Made by a program: the position numbers and the translations under genes. Shown piece after piece: positions 26,345 through 35,510 of a DNA stretch of 64,000 nt; position 1 is the stretch's first letter, and every line of letters starts with the position of its first letter. Origin of the DNA: Paenalicyclobacillus ferrooxydans (GTDB lineage Bacteria > Bacillota > Bacilli > Alicyclobacillales > Alicyclobacillaceae); assembly GCF_001399675.1 (NCBI RefSeq), contig NZ_LJCO01000042.1:80056-144055 (forward strand). The letters run 5' to 3'. The notes below the pieces were generated by a model. That model did no database searches. It was not told where the DNA came from and saw only the letters and a list, made by a program, of their open reading frames with translations.

Positions 26345-26703
26345 TGCTGAGTGCAATCAACCTCGAACAGCCAGTGTACTTGGCACCAGGCAGCACGGAT
26401 TTGCGAAAGTCCATTGACGGACTTGCAGTGTTAGTCAAGGAAGTTTTTGAACTTGACCCTTTCTCGCCCTGTTTGTTCGTCTTTTGCAACCGAGGGCGTG
26501 ACAAGCTAAAGATTTTACAGTGGGAGCACAACGGGTTTTGGCTCCATTACCGACGTTTAGAAAAAGGCCGGTTTGAGTGGCCTGACGCTTCATACTCCGG
26601 ACCGATTGCCATTCACTATCGAGAGCTCCGCTGGCTTCTAGATGGGTTATCACTGAATCAACGTAAGGCGCATCCGAAGGTGGCTGCACGGACTGTGATC
26701 TGA
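26344..26703 (+). CDS. tnpB: IS66 accessory protein TnpB
   Basis: The 119-residue protein begins MLSAINLEQPVYLAPG at the ATG that overlaps the tnpA stop. Diagnostic IS66 TnpB (Orf2) motifs are visible: TDLRKSIDGLAVLV, LFVFCNRGRDKLKILQWE and the WLLDGLS end. Length and motifs are complete, so the reading frame is intact. Confidence 0.92.
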   Translation: MLSAINLEQPVYLAPGSTDLRKSIDGLAVLVKEVFELDPFSPCLFVFCNRGRDKLKILQWEHNGFWLHYRRLEKGRFEWPDASYSGPIAIHYRELRWLLDGLSLNQRKAHPKVAARTVI

Positions 26704-26796
26704 CATCTCGAGAACGTATAACCACCAATAAAAACATCCGAAAATCCCTTTTGTGACAAGGGGTTTTAGGTTTTTTGTCGAATTCATGTATCATGA

Positions 26797-28194
26797 CATA
26801 CACCAGATCCAACTACGGAATCATATGATTCTCTTCAAGAGAAAAATGAAAAATTAGAGCAAAAGGTAGAGTATCTGACTCGACAACTGACTTGGTACGA
26901 GGAACAGCTACGCCTTGCTCAACATAAACGTTTTGGGGCATCCAGCGAACGCTCTGACGCCGACCAATTGAGGCTGTTCAACGAAGTCGAAGAGACAGCT
27001 GAAGAGACTGAGGCACAGTCCGAGTCGGAAGAATCCATCCTCGAAAAAATCACGTATGAGCGTCGGAAGAAGCAACCGGGTCATCGGGAAGAGATGCTGA
27101 GGAATCTACCAGTAGAGCGCATCGAGTACCGTCTTGACGAAGATAAACGTGCATGCCCCTGCTGCGGTGAGGTCATGCACGAAATGAGCTCAGAAATTCG
27201 CAGAGAGATTAAGATCATCCCAGAGAAAAGAGTGCTGGTGGAGCACGTACAATTCATCTACAGTTGTCGTCCCTGCGACAAGAATGAAATTGAGACCCCC
27301 ATTGTAAAGGCCCCAATGCCCCGCCCAGCTTTTCCAGGTAGTTTAGCCTCTGCCTCGGCCGTGGCATATATCATGGAGAAGAAGTACGAACAAGGGATGC
27401 CACTCTATCGGCTGGAGCAACAATTCGAACGACAGAGTGTGCCTTTGTCCCGGCAAACCATGGCCAACTGGGTCGTTACTGGAGCCAAGGTATGGTTGAG
27501 TAAAATCTATCAACGGATGCACCAAGAACTGCTCAACCGCAAGTACCTTCATGCAGATGAAACTCCTGTACAGGTCTTGCACGAACCAGGGAGAGCTGCA
27601 GAAACCAATTCATACATGTGGCTCTATCGAAGCGGGCGAGACGGTCCACCAATTGTCCTGTATGAGTACCAGCAAACGCGTAGCCAACAACATCCGATTG
27701 AATTTCTAAAGGGATTTGAGGGCTACCTCCACGTAGACGGATATGCTGGGTACAACAACCTACCGAATGTGACAAGGGTTGGTTGCTGGAGCCACGTGCG
27801 AAGGGGCTTCGACGAGTCTCTCAAGTCACTTCCGGCCAATAAACGAAATGCCCCGATTGCAGCTCGAGAGGGGCTGAACTACTGCAACAAGTTATTCAAA
27901 ATTGAGCGTGCTCTAAAAGATGTGACGCCACAGGAACGTTACAAGCGGCGACTGGAGGAAAGTCGTCCGGTCCTCGACGCTTTTTCGGTATGGCTTAATA
28001 CCATGAAAGACGAGGTCCTCCCGAAAGGCACTCTGGGTAAAGCGGTCAAATACTGCGTAAATCAGTGGCCTACACTCGTGACATTTTTAGAAGATGGGCA
28101 TTTAGAAATAAACAACAACCGAGCTTTATCCATAGGAAAATATAATCCTCAAGATCTACAAAAAACCTTTGCTACGAGCGGTCTTTCTGCCTGA
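26797..28194 (+). pseudogene. tnpC: IS66 transposase TnpC, broken at both ends
   Basis: The frame is open from 26797 and encodes the coiled-coil start, the RFGASSER motif, the zinc-binding CPCCGEVM / CRPC region, and the DDE domain including [10 protein letters not shown] and the [11 protein letters not shown] block. At the N side no ATG lies in frame (an ATG at 26794 is in another frame; the first usable start in frame is TTG 26968), so an early base change is likely. At the C side homology stops after EINNNRA and about 30 unrelated residues follow to 28194. The final catalytic/C-terminal region is lost, so the enzyme should be inactive. Confidence 0.88.
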
Positions 28195-28240
28195 ATCCTG
28201 AGGATTACGTTATACTCCGTCAACGGCAAACGATACTGGT

Positions 28241-28265
28241 GATAAAACCACGAGGAGGTTTTATC
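28241..28265 (+). promoter_or_regulatory. hairpin covering the ribosome site of the large recombinase
   Basis: GATAAAACC and GGTTTTATC form a perfect 9-bp stem around ACGAGGA. The Shine-Dalgarno GAGGAGG lies in the loop and the 3' arm, and the arm ends one base before the ATG at 28266. Such a structure would hinder ribosome binding and may limit recombinase synthesis. Confidence 0.6.
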
Positions 28266-30187
28266 ATGCATCTAAGTTGTGATGAAGCGTTTCAAGCGGC
28301 AATCACCGCATATCGCACGCTTCAATACTCAGACAGTTGCCTTTCAGCTTTCCGAATTGCCTATAAGGAGTTCAAACAATATACAGAAGATGCAGGTCTT
28401 CCGTATTCCCGCAATCTTGCGCAATGTTGGCTTAATGACAACAAGGACCATTGGAAAACCCACAAGCTCAAAGACTCAAGTAAAGCGATGAGCGTGCTAG
28501 CAGATATCATGGAGAATGGCCGTGTAACCACTAGCCTGCAAACGAAAACTGCACGTACTCCCGCCTACACTCAACTTCCAAATTGGAGCAAAACAATCCT
28601 GGACAACTATCTTGTTGCTCTAGCTTGTGCCTATAACACGGCATACGTGAACCAGATTAGAAACGCCTGCTCACGTTTCTTTTTGTTCCTGGAGCTTAGA
28701 GGCATAGGCCAACCTTCTGAAATAACCCATGCTATTGTGAAATTGTTTTTCACAAAGGACACCCATATTTCATCGAAAGCCAAGGATCGGTGCGACAATG
28801 TAATTGGCCACTGTCTTTCGTACATGGCTGACCAGGGATTAATTCCAAAAACTGTAGGGCTTGTGCTCAACAAATTTGTCATTCCCGACTTGATTATTGT
28901 TTCAGAACTGGCGGCACCGGACCGCAATAGATTCGTGAGGTTTTTCGATTCGCCGGAAGGGAATCTCACTCAATCGAAACTGGAATATGACACGGCTGCA
29001 AAACAGCTTGCTGACCTGCATAAAAGCCAGAAATACTCGGCTTTCATTCGCAAGTCGGTTGCACAGGCCACACGGGATTTTAGAGTTTTTATGGATGCGA
29101 GCTCGCTTGCATACTCCCATGATTTGGCCCTCGAATGGCTTGAATTTAAAAAAGCAGTATTCGGATAAAGTACTTGGTTTATCGAAGGGTTCTCTTCAGC
29201 ATCAACGAGATTTTGTGTACCGGGACTTTGACAACCAGTTGCTTTGTCCACCATAAACCGAGGTATCCACTTCCTGAATGGGGCGAAGGATTATTAGCTC
29301 AGTATCTACGAGAGCGGGAACGTGAAGGGTGCGCCAGTTCCACCCTGGGCATGATACGCCGTTCTTGCGGCCGTTTTATTGTTTTCTTAGATAAGCACGG
29401 CATTGCCAGCGAAAAAGAGATTACACCGGAATCAATTAAGAGTTTTCAGGCCCAAGATGCCCACAAAACGGTGAAGGGAAGGAATGCGTACGCGATTAAA
29501 ATCCGAGGTTTTCTCAGGTTCCTTGCCAGAAAAGGGCTGGTACCTGAGACACTAGAACTTGCGGTCTCCACCAAAATGGCCTCGCACACCTCTATCGTGA
29601 CTACCTTGTCAGATAACCAAATCGCCGCTATCTATACCTTTCGACAAAACGTTAACCGCCCGACTGAATTGAGAAATGCCGCGATTATTATGTTGGGGCT
29701 CAGAATGGGTCTCAGAGCATCCGATATTTCGAACCTCAAATTGACCGATGTCTCATGGAGGGAGAGTTCAATTTCCATTATTCAGCAGAAAACAGGTGTG
29801 CACTTAAAACTTCCATTCCCAGTTGATGTGGGTAACAGCCTATATCGTTATATACGTGAAGGTAGACCTCAAAGCGAATCTCACCATGTCTTTGTTCATC
29901 ACCGGGCTCCATATTGCAGATTGGGACGGTGTACCTTCGGAAGAATATTGCAGGCAGTGATAGCGGCCCAGGGTGAGAGTGAGGCGGTTCATGGCTTTCA
30001 CGTAACCAGAAAAACGTTCGCTTCAAGGCTTCTCGCGACTGGCAACCCGGTTACGACTATTGCTGCAGCGCTGGGGCATGCTGGTGTAGAGACTGTTGAT
30101 GAGTATCTTGCTACCAATGAAGAACAAATGCGTTTATGTGCCATTAACCTCAGGGGTCTTGAATACGCTGGAGGATTTCACCTATGA
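28266..30187 (+). pseudogene. large tyrosine recombinase broken by two frameshifts
   Basis: Three consecutive frames fit one protein of about 640 residues. Frame 1 (28266-29168) has two N-terminal helical units (YSDSCLSAFRIAYKEFKQY and a similar block before EWLEFKK). At the A6 run near 29148 the protein continues in a second frame (QYSDKVLGLSKGSLQ...RDFDNQLL), and near 29245 in a third frame (KPRYPLPEWGEGLL...) to 30187. The last part carries the catalytic domain: Arg in GLRMGLRASDI, HVTRKTFASRL, LGHAG and Tyr in DEYLATNEEQM. Each shift fits one inserted base. Long N-terminal extensions are known in Tn554 TnpB-type recombinases. Its stop overlaps the next frame (ATGA). Confidence 0.75.
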
Positions 30188-30360
30188 AAAAACGGGAGTT
30201 TCACAGCCAATTGGCTCCGTATATCTCAGGTCTAATCCGGCAAAAACGCACTGACGGCTATAGCTACGAATTCGAAGCGTATATGTTGGAGCGCTTTGAT
30301 CGATTCTGTACTGAAACTGGATGTGATGATGGAAGCCTGACCAGGAATGTCACGGCCTGT
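30184..30360 (+). pseudogene. N-terminal fragment of another recombinase of the same element
   Basis: The start ATG at 30184 overlaps the preceding stop by four bases. The fragment LIRQKRTDGYSYEFEAYMLERFDRFC is a typical N-terminal SAM-like core-binding domain of RIT/Tn554-type recombinases. After about GSLTRNVT (near 30355) homology stops and the frame runs into the regulator gene on the other strand, so the recombinase is cut by the element junction. Confidence 0.75.
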
Positions 30361-31872
30361 TTGGGAGAACTGCAAGCCTTGCGACAGATCTTGTTGACTC
30401 AAGAACTCCGGATATGACGTTTCGAGGACATTCGTCACATGCCGAAGCAGTTCCTCTGCCCCAGAAACACTCTCCGTCACATCACCTCGATGAAAGAAAG
30501 CGCGGAGCGGAAATGGAAGGCGTGCTGACAACTGGCGAACAAAATCGTGAACGACACGTTCAGATAGATAGGATGCGGACTTGGCAAACGGAATCCATAC
30601 CACAACAACACCCTCTTTCGCCTTCCAGTTTCTCCAAGGTACACAGGACAGCAAATCATACTGCATCCCACTCGAAAACCGGGCATGGCGAAGGAGTTCG
30701 AGAGCATGATGGCGTAAGGCAAGCGTTTCATCTCGAAACAGGCGATAGGTGTACGGTCTCGTTAGAGTCAGAGAGATATCCATCCCCAGTTCTGCTTGCC
30801 CGGACGGTGACTGACGCCCCGACGATCGGGCTGACGCAAGCCATAAGACGGAAATGGAGGAGACTTGCGATAGTGAGATGAAATCGAGGTGTCGCCGCAG
30901 CGAGATGGAACCTACAACGTCAGGCAAAAAGACATCACCACTTAGTGACTGGTTTCCGCCCGTGCCATTGGCCGCCTTGAAAATCGGCATGTTTGCCATG
31001 GAATAGTAAACGAGACTCTCAAAAGACGTTACCCACTGGTGTTCCAAGGCGATGCCCGGGGTTTCAAGCAGGAACAGATAGGAGGCTTGAGCGACAAGGA
31101 TGCCGGCTAACTCGTCAATCCACACTTGCCGGATATCTGGCTCGTAAAACCTGCACGTAGATGAAGGCATGATGCACAGTTCATAGCGCTTTTCAAGAAT
31201 TTTCATCGGAACAACAAGGGTATCGTCACCCCTATCCCCACGGGAGCTGGGATAGGTCCGTTCGCCGGGTGGACTCAGATATCCATGACTGGGTGCAAAC
31301 TTTCGCTTGCTGCGCCATATCGGATGGAACACAGCCGAGTCGGATGGGCGCAACGTCACCTTCGAGTCGAGCACATCGGCCACGTGTGTCAACCAGGTAT
31401 GAAGCGTGTGCGCATCAGACAGGATTGCTTCAAGACCCCTTCGCGCGCGGTGGATGTCAGCCTGCTTCTGCTGTTGTTGCGCGAGTAACAACCCGTAGAA
31501 TTGTCGGGCCATCGTAGAGTATTTCACCGGATCGCGAATCCAAATCAGCGGCAGTCCCAAGTTTTCTGCGAGCATGACCGTCGCCTTGGAAAAATCCGTC
31601 CGCTTCCCTCCTTGAAACAGGACACCGACTGCCCCAGCTTGCTTCAAAAAACGCAGGAGCAGGTCGAATGTCGACAGATATCCAGGAAACATCCGTGACT
31701 GAACAAACACCAATGCACCATCAAACTCATCCGTCTTTTCGCGCGTAAGCCAGATTTGGTCTTGGTGGTTGAGGAGAACTACATCTCTCGCCAGACTGTC
31801 GATCTGCTTCTGACCGGCGAGTTGCTCAGCGGAACACTCTAGTTCGCCCAGAAACTCACTGATAGGAATCAT
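30232..31872 (-). pseudogene. PucR-like regulator, C-terminal DNA-binding domain lost
   Basis: The 546-codon frame starts at ATG 31872. Residues about 1-125 match a PucR N-terminal domain (LARDVVLLNHQDQIWL, FSKATVMLAENLGLPLIWI), followed by the long central region and a degenerate GGDEF-like part (FRDETLALRHHALELLRHARF, VVVWIPFAKS). PucR/CdaR proteins normally end with a helix-turn-helix (tA..L.vHrNTv.yRl). Here the family sequence stops after about ETSYPEFLSQQ; the last ~40 residues are the reverse strand of the recombinase fragment. The gene was thus cut by the mobile element and should be unable to bind DNA in the usual way. Confidence 0.75.
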
Positions 31873-31938
31873 GTCAAACCCACCTGCTATATCTATTTCG
31901 GTCTATAGAACAGCATGACCACGTTTGTCAGGACAGCC

Positions 31939-31962
31939 TGTCCGCGGTTGATGCCGCGGACA
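31939..31962 (-). terminator. hairpin downstream of the MscS gene
   Basis: TGTCCGCGG and CCGCGGACA form a perfect 9-bp stem with loop TTGATG, about 24 bases after the MscS stop. There is no T-run. The outer right arm is also found in the partial copy at 12.2 kb. Confidence 0.6.
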
Positions 31963-31985
31963 GTTTCCGACACAGACGTGCTATG

Positions 31986-32816
31986 CTAGACCGTTTGATA
32001 TTCAGACAAAATTTCTCGGAGCAGACTCGGCTCATAACCCGGGGGAAGATGGATTTCAACGCTATAGGTGTCCTTTGCAAACTCCCTGATTTTCATCGTT
32101 GCGCTTCCGTTCGTACGTTCGTGTAGATTCTTGCTTAGCTCTTGGTCTGACACACTGTACGGAATAGGCACGATGAAAACCTGAATTCCCTTCTTTTCCT
32201 TCGCGTTGATGGTTATCGCTGACACGATGACTGACGAATTCGGAAGGACCCGCTTCTGATCTCCGTCCATCAAGGTCGTGTAGTACCAGTTCACATCAAA
32301 GACTGTGCCGCCGTACTCAATACCGCTAAACAAGGACGTCCGAATGCTTACGTACTGCCCAACGTGAAATGGGCGAAGTGTAAGCAGGATAAGGCCCGCA
32401 AACAAATTGGATAATGTCGACTGAGCTCCAATACCTACAATAACGCCTGTTACAGCACCGCCGACGAGTAAGCTGCTCAGTCGAATTTGTAAGATGTTCA
32501 GGGCCACAAGGACGATGAATACAAACCCAACCACAGTGAACAATCGACTCAAAATCCTTGGCGTTTGCTGATCCAAGCCTTTTACAAATACCCTAGTGAC
32601 AAGGATGTGGTTGACGTATTTCACAAGCCACATGCCTATTAAACACCATGCAATCACAAATCCCCACTCAACAAGACGATGATACGCAACTGGTATGAAC
32701 GTCATAACCAGTGTATCGTGAGCCAAATTAAAAATGACGGCCAAAAGAACGAGAACAACAGCCACCACAACCACACGACGCCACGGATTCAATTCTTGTA
32801 GTCTCTCAATCATCAT
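31986..32816 (-). CDS. small-conductance mechanosensitive channel (MscS family)
   Basis: The 276-residue protein has three membrane helices (about 15-35, 45-65, 85-130); the last contains the pore-lining Gly/Ala-rich segment LLVGGAVTGVIVGIGAQSTLSNLFAG, followed by the beta domain (VSIRTSLFSGIEYGGTV, VLPNSSVI). It opens under membrane tension to release solutes in osmotic downshock. The C-terminal alpha/beta domain is short. A copied 110-bp fragment of its 3' end is at 12.2 kb. Confidence 0.92.
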   Translation of the reverse strand: MMIERLQELNPWRRVVVVAVVLVLLAVIFNLAHDTLVMTFIPVAYHRLVEWGFVIAWCLIGMWLVKYVNHILVTRVFVKGLDQQTPRILSRLFTVVGFVFIVLVALNILQIRLSSLLVGGAVTGVIVGIGAQSTLSNLFAGLILLTLRPFHVGQYVSIRTSLFSGIEYGGTVFDVNWYYTTLMDGDQKRVLPNSSVIVSAITINAKEKKGIQVFIVPIPYSVSDQELSKNLHERTNGSATMKIREFAKDTYSVEIHLPPGYEPSLLREILSEYQTV

Positions 32817-33160
32817 GCTGTCTCCTTTGTCGTGTTGATAGGCTCTATCATATCAAAATTGACTCGAAGCGTATCTTAGCACGTGAATGGAGTCAGCGTT
32901 GAACAGTGCAGCGGGGCTTCAGAGATGCGCAAAATGTCCGGTAGAGGCAGTCGGAGTGATAGAAGTGCTAGCGGGGTACACACAGGGCGTGTCTTGCAAG
33001 TTTTGTGTTGTTCTTCCTGTTCGTCCGGAATATCCGAGGGAGACTCCTTTAGGGAGCATTTCATCTTTTGTCATCTAGTCAGGCTCTGTGCCGATGGCAC
33101 CCGCAGACGAATCTATTCTCCACGCGCGCCATCAGCCAGTCAAGAGACATTTCACTTTGT
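32817..33160. other. 344-base gap, no gene recognised
   Basis: Short open frames on both strands (for example plus 32887, minus 33064) lack ribosome sites and family features. It probably contains the MscS promoter. Confidence 0.35.
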
Positions 33161-33454
33161 TCAGAATCCGTGGCGGGGATCATTCACGAAATCAATGGAT
33201 CCACATTGGGGGCACACAAACACGTGAACAGCAACGTTTCGCTCCATCGCCGTATTCAGAAATTCCTCGTCTCGTCCGCCAAATACCAGGTCAGTCACGA
33301 ACCCGGCGCCCCGACTCAAGCCTCCGGTGCGAATGGCGTGTGCACCATGGTACTGCATCATGTCTTGGCATCGAGGGCAAACGTGATCATTATTGTACTG
33401 CCCATCCTGGCTGAGGCCTTCTGCCGCTCGACGTAGTGAATCAAAGAATCCCAT
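33161..33454 (-). CDS. small zinc-ribbon-like protein
   Basis: The 97-residue protein starts at ATG 33454 (MGFFDSLRRAAEGL) behind GAGGAGG. Two CxxC pairs (CPRC at about residue 27 and CPQC at about 83) could bind one zinc ion. Between them lies a Gly-rich stretch. The N-terminal MGFFDSLR is typical of small cytoplasmic membrane-peripheral proteins. Function is unknown. Confidence 0.75.
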   Translation of the reverse strand: MGFFDSLRRAAEGLSQDGQYNNDHVCPRCQDMMQYHGAHAIRTGGLSRGAGFVTDLVFGGRDEEFLNTAMERNVAVHVFVCPQCGSIDFVNDPRHGF

Positions 33455-33524
33455 GACGTAAACCTCCTCAAATTTCACAGTTGAACTTCGTGTCTGCTGA
33501 TGGAGCCAATGCCTTGTAAGACGT

Positions 33525-33640
33525 AATCATTTAAGAGACAGACTCATTCTACAGACAGACTCATTCTACAGAAAAAATTATCCGAGACGCGTAATCATTC
33601 TAGAGATGTAATTATTGTAGATCAGAATATGAAAAGAGGA
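33525..33640. repeat. short direct repeats upstream of the secreted protein
   Basis: CAGACTCATTCTACAG occurs twice (about 33538 and 33556, period 18). GTAATCATTYWAGAG occurs at about 33522 and 33590. The purpose is unknown; they lie 140-260 bases before the secreted-protein gene. Confidence 0.5.
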
Positions 33641-33781
33641 TTGAAATTGCCTCCATCTCTACACATTGATCTTCCTGATCATCATGTGTAACTTTTTATG
33701 CTTCAGTTTCGTCTACCCCCTTGCAACAGCTAGATGTGACTTTGGGTTTGACACCGAAGAACCACAAAAGGAGACGATGAA

Positions 33782-34687
33782 TTGAACAATAAAGTAGGTT
33801 TGATAGGAATTATTGCGACAGGTGCGATGGCTGCACAGATGTTGGTTCCCGTGGTGGCTCATGCAAGCACGTCTGTGACCTACGCCCCAACTGTGATGGA
33901 AGTGACTGGGCAACAAACTCTGCGTCCACAACACGTTGTATCGAACGACCCTTGGTCTGGAAAATCAACCAGTTGGGTTCCTGTCTACTATTTGCAAGAA
34001 GCATTAAAGTCCATCGGTGTTCAAACAACCTGGAACGGTAACACACTGAATGTGACCTCTACGCCAAGCGGCTGGAATGTCAACGTAAGTAGTGCACCTC
34101 AAACTGGGACACCGCCCGCGGGTCAAATGCAGTTTTCTATCGGCGGCAATCAAGATGAATTTATCAGGTCACCAAAGCTTGTCGCAAATGATCCCGCATC
34201 AAAGGCTCCAACGTCGTATGTTCCGATCTACTACGCAAATCTGTTCTTAAAACAGCGTCTTCAGATGAACGTAACATGGACAGGCACCAACTGGAACATG
34301 ACATCTCAACTCAATCACTATTCGAACGAGATCGCTGTAGTCAATGGTAAAGGATATGACGTGACCGGATCCGCACCGAATGCATCAGTTCAGACCGCGT
34401 CTGGGGAAACGTTGTCAGCGTGGATTGGTGTGAGGATGTCATCGGATGGATACAATCAGTTCGTTTTCTTCTTCCTCAACGGAAAGTATTTGGGGACCGA
34501 TACCGCGAATCCCAGCCTAAATATTATAAGTGCTAAGGCTGTTGGAAACAGCATTGCGGTGACCTATGCGGTCTACAAGAAATCCGATTCCTATGCGGAC
34601 CCAACCGGCACGCCTGTAACAATTACGTACACATGGAATGGATCGAAGCTGTTTCCTAACAAACCTTATCCGCAACAATTTAGTTGA
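33782..34687 (+). CDS. secreted protein, paralogue of the protein at 10.6 kb
   Basis: This 301-residue product starts at TTG 33782 behind AAGGAG. A signal peptide ends near AHAST. Residues about 28-175 repeat the pattern of the 10566 protein (NDPWSGKSTSWVPVYYLQEAL; NDPASKAPTSYVPIYYANLFL), two copper-amine-oxidase-N-like units. The C-terminal 125 residues are different (AWIGVRMSSDGYNQFVFFFLNGKYLG), a beta-rich domain. The two paralogues thus share an export/anchor half and carry different effector-like halves. The stop TGA is part of a 9-bp tandem repeat that begins at the last codons. Confidence 0.83.
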   Translation: MNNKVGLIGIIATGAMAAQMLVPVVAHASTSVTYAPTVMEVTGQQTLRPQHVVSNDPWSGKSTSWVPVYYLQEALKSIGVQTTWNGNTLNVTSTPSGWNVNVSSAPQTGTPPAGQMQFSIGGNQDEFIRSPKLVANDPASKAPTSYVPIYYANLFLKQRLQMNVTWTGTNWNMTSQLNHYSNEIAVVNGKGYDVTGSAPNASVQTASGETLSAWIGVRMSSDGYNQFVFFFLNGKYLGTDTANPSLNIISAKAVGNSIAVTYAVYKKSDSYADPTGTPVTITYTWNGSKLFPNKPYPQQFS

Positions 34688-34769
34688 CTCAGTTGACTCA
34701 GTTGACTCAGTTGACTCAGTTGACTCAGTTGACTCAGTTGACTCAGTTGACTCAGTTGACTCAGTTGAC
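34682..34769. repeat. 9-bp tandem repeat starting at the stop codon
   Basis: AGTTGACTC is repeated 9.8 times without error. The first TGA is the stop codon of the secreted-protein gene. The unit carries TGACTCA, itself a palindrome around its central C. Confidence 0.95.
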
Positions 34770-34995
34770 ATCTGTCATCTTGTCTAATCGTCATAAAAAT
34801 CAGAATTTGTCTGATCGCTTTTAGGTTTTTGTCGATGAACTTTCGACACATGCCGAGGGAATGTGACTCAATGCGACACACACCAAAGAGATCAGACGAC
34901 TTTCGGGTTCTTGTCGAAACTTTCTAAATGCAGTTTGCGTACTGTCCCCTTCCATGTCCGCGAACCCATGTCCTGAACGCCAGAAGGAAGCGATT

Positions 34996-35027
34996 AAAAC
35001 CTGCGGATCCATCGTCCGCAGGTTTTA
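34996..35027. terminator. strong bidirectional hairpin (CTGCGGATCCATCGTCCGCAG type)
   Basis: AAAACCTGCGGA and TCCGCAGGTTTT form a 12-bp stem with a 7-base loop. It can act as a terminator on either strand. The same stem core and loop occur again at 35458-35480. Confidence 0.65.
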
Positions 35028-35231
35028 GAGGAACTCAGTTCCTCTGTCACGTTGTCCAGCAGCTTGCAGCCGACTTTAGAGGAACTCAGTTCCTCTCTCA
35101 CATTGTCCAACAGCTTGTCCCCGGTTTTAGAGGAACTCAGTTCCTCTCTCACGTTGTCCAGCAGCTTGCCGCCGGTTTTAGAGGAACTCAGTTCCTCTCT
35201 CACGTTGTCCAGCACCAGCACCTTGCGCCCG
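35027..35231. repeat. 51-bp palindromic tandem array, about four units
   Basis: The palindrome AGAGGAACTCAGTTCCTCT starts at 35027, 35078, 35129 and 35180, exactly 51 bases apart. The spacer contains CACGTTGTCCAGCAGCTTG. The last unit is slightly extended and ends in TTTTAGATA. Frames are open on both strands only because the period is a multiple of three; no ribosome site or start supports translation. Confidence 0.93.
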
Positions 35232-35453
35232 GTTTTAGATAGGGGAATGCGTACTGAGAAGGTTGATTATGGTTCGGACCGAGATTGAATCCATACGAAA
35301 TCGAGTCGCTAAGCCAAGTGCCACGAGTTGGTTCTGGCAAGGTATTGAAGTAATCGACGCCATGGCTGCGGCAGTCGATACACTCAACACGGTACACATC
35401 GCGATGGCCCTTGATTTCAAAGCATATTCACGTTACATCCCACAAAAGAAATA
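35232..35453. other. intergenic after the 51-bp array
   Basis: An 83-codon frame starting at 35263 has no ribosome site and ends within the sedolisin gene's terminator/stop region; I do not accept it as a gene. Nothing else is recognised. Confidence 0.35.
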
Positions 35454-35482
35454 CAGCCTGCGGATCCATCATCCGCAGGCTG
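35454..35482 (-). terminator. Rho-independent terminator of the sedolisin gene
   Basis: CAGCCTGCGGA and TCCGCAGGCTG form an 11-bp stem around TCCATCA, 28 bases after the sedolisin stop. On the minus strand it is followed by TATTTCTTTT. Confidence 0.8.
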
Positions 35483-35510
35483 AAGATAGCTGTTGTTCTT
35501 TCGAACGTTG

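Larger units (their letters stand above)
25937..28122 (+). mobile_element. IS66-family element, 3' end missing
   Basis: The left end starts near 25937 with GTAAGCG, typical of IS66 terminal repeats. It carries tnpA, tnpB and tnpC in order. The tnpC frame loses its family sequence after EINNNRA (about 28122), where normal IS66 transposases continue with the ERAIKPFVIGRKNW-type block. The right terminal repeat is therefore absent, and the recombinase element that follows probably removed it. Confidence 0.88.

Noticed and set aside
29140..29160. programmed frameshift at the A6 run of the large recombinase
   Set aside because: The needed shift direction does not fit a standard -1 slippery heptamer, and a second break follows about 100 bases later, so decay or error is more likely.
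30414..30881. 155-residue plus-strand ORF
   Set aside because: Antisense to the PucR-like gene; composition is not protein-like and there is no ribosome site.
34517..34771. STE-repeat protein on the minus strand
   Set aside because: It is the reverse reading of the 9-bp repeat and of the real secreted-protein gene.
35052..35288. EELSSSL-repeat protein in the 51-bp array
   Set aside because: The frame is open only by periodicity; no ribosome site and it crosses intergenic hairpins.
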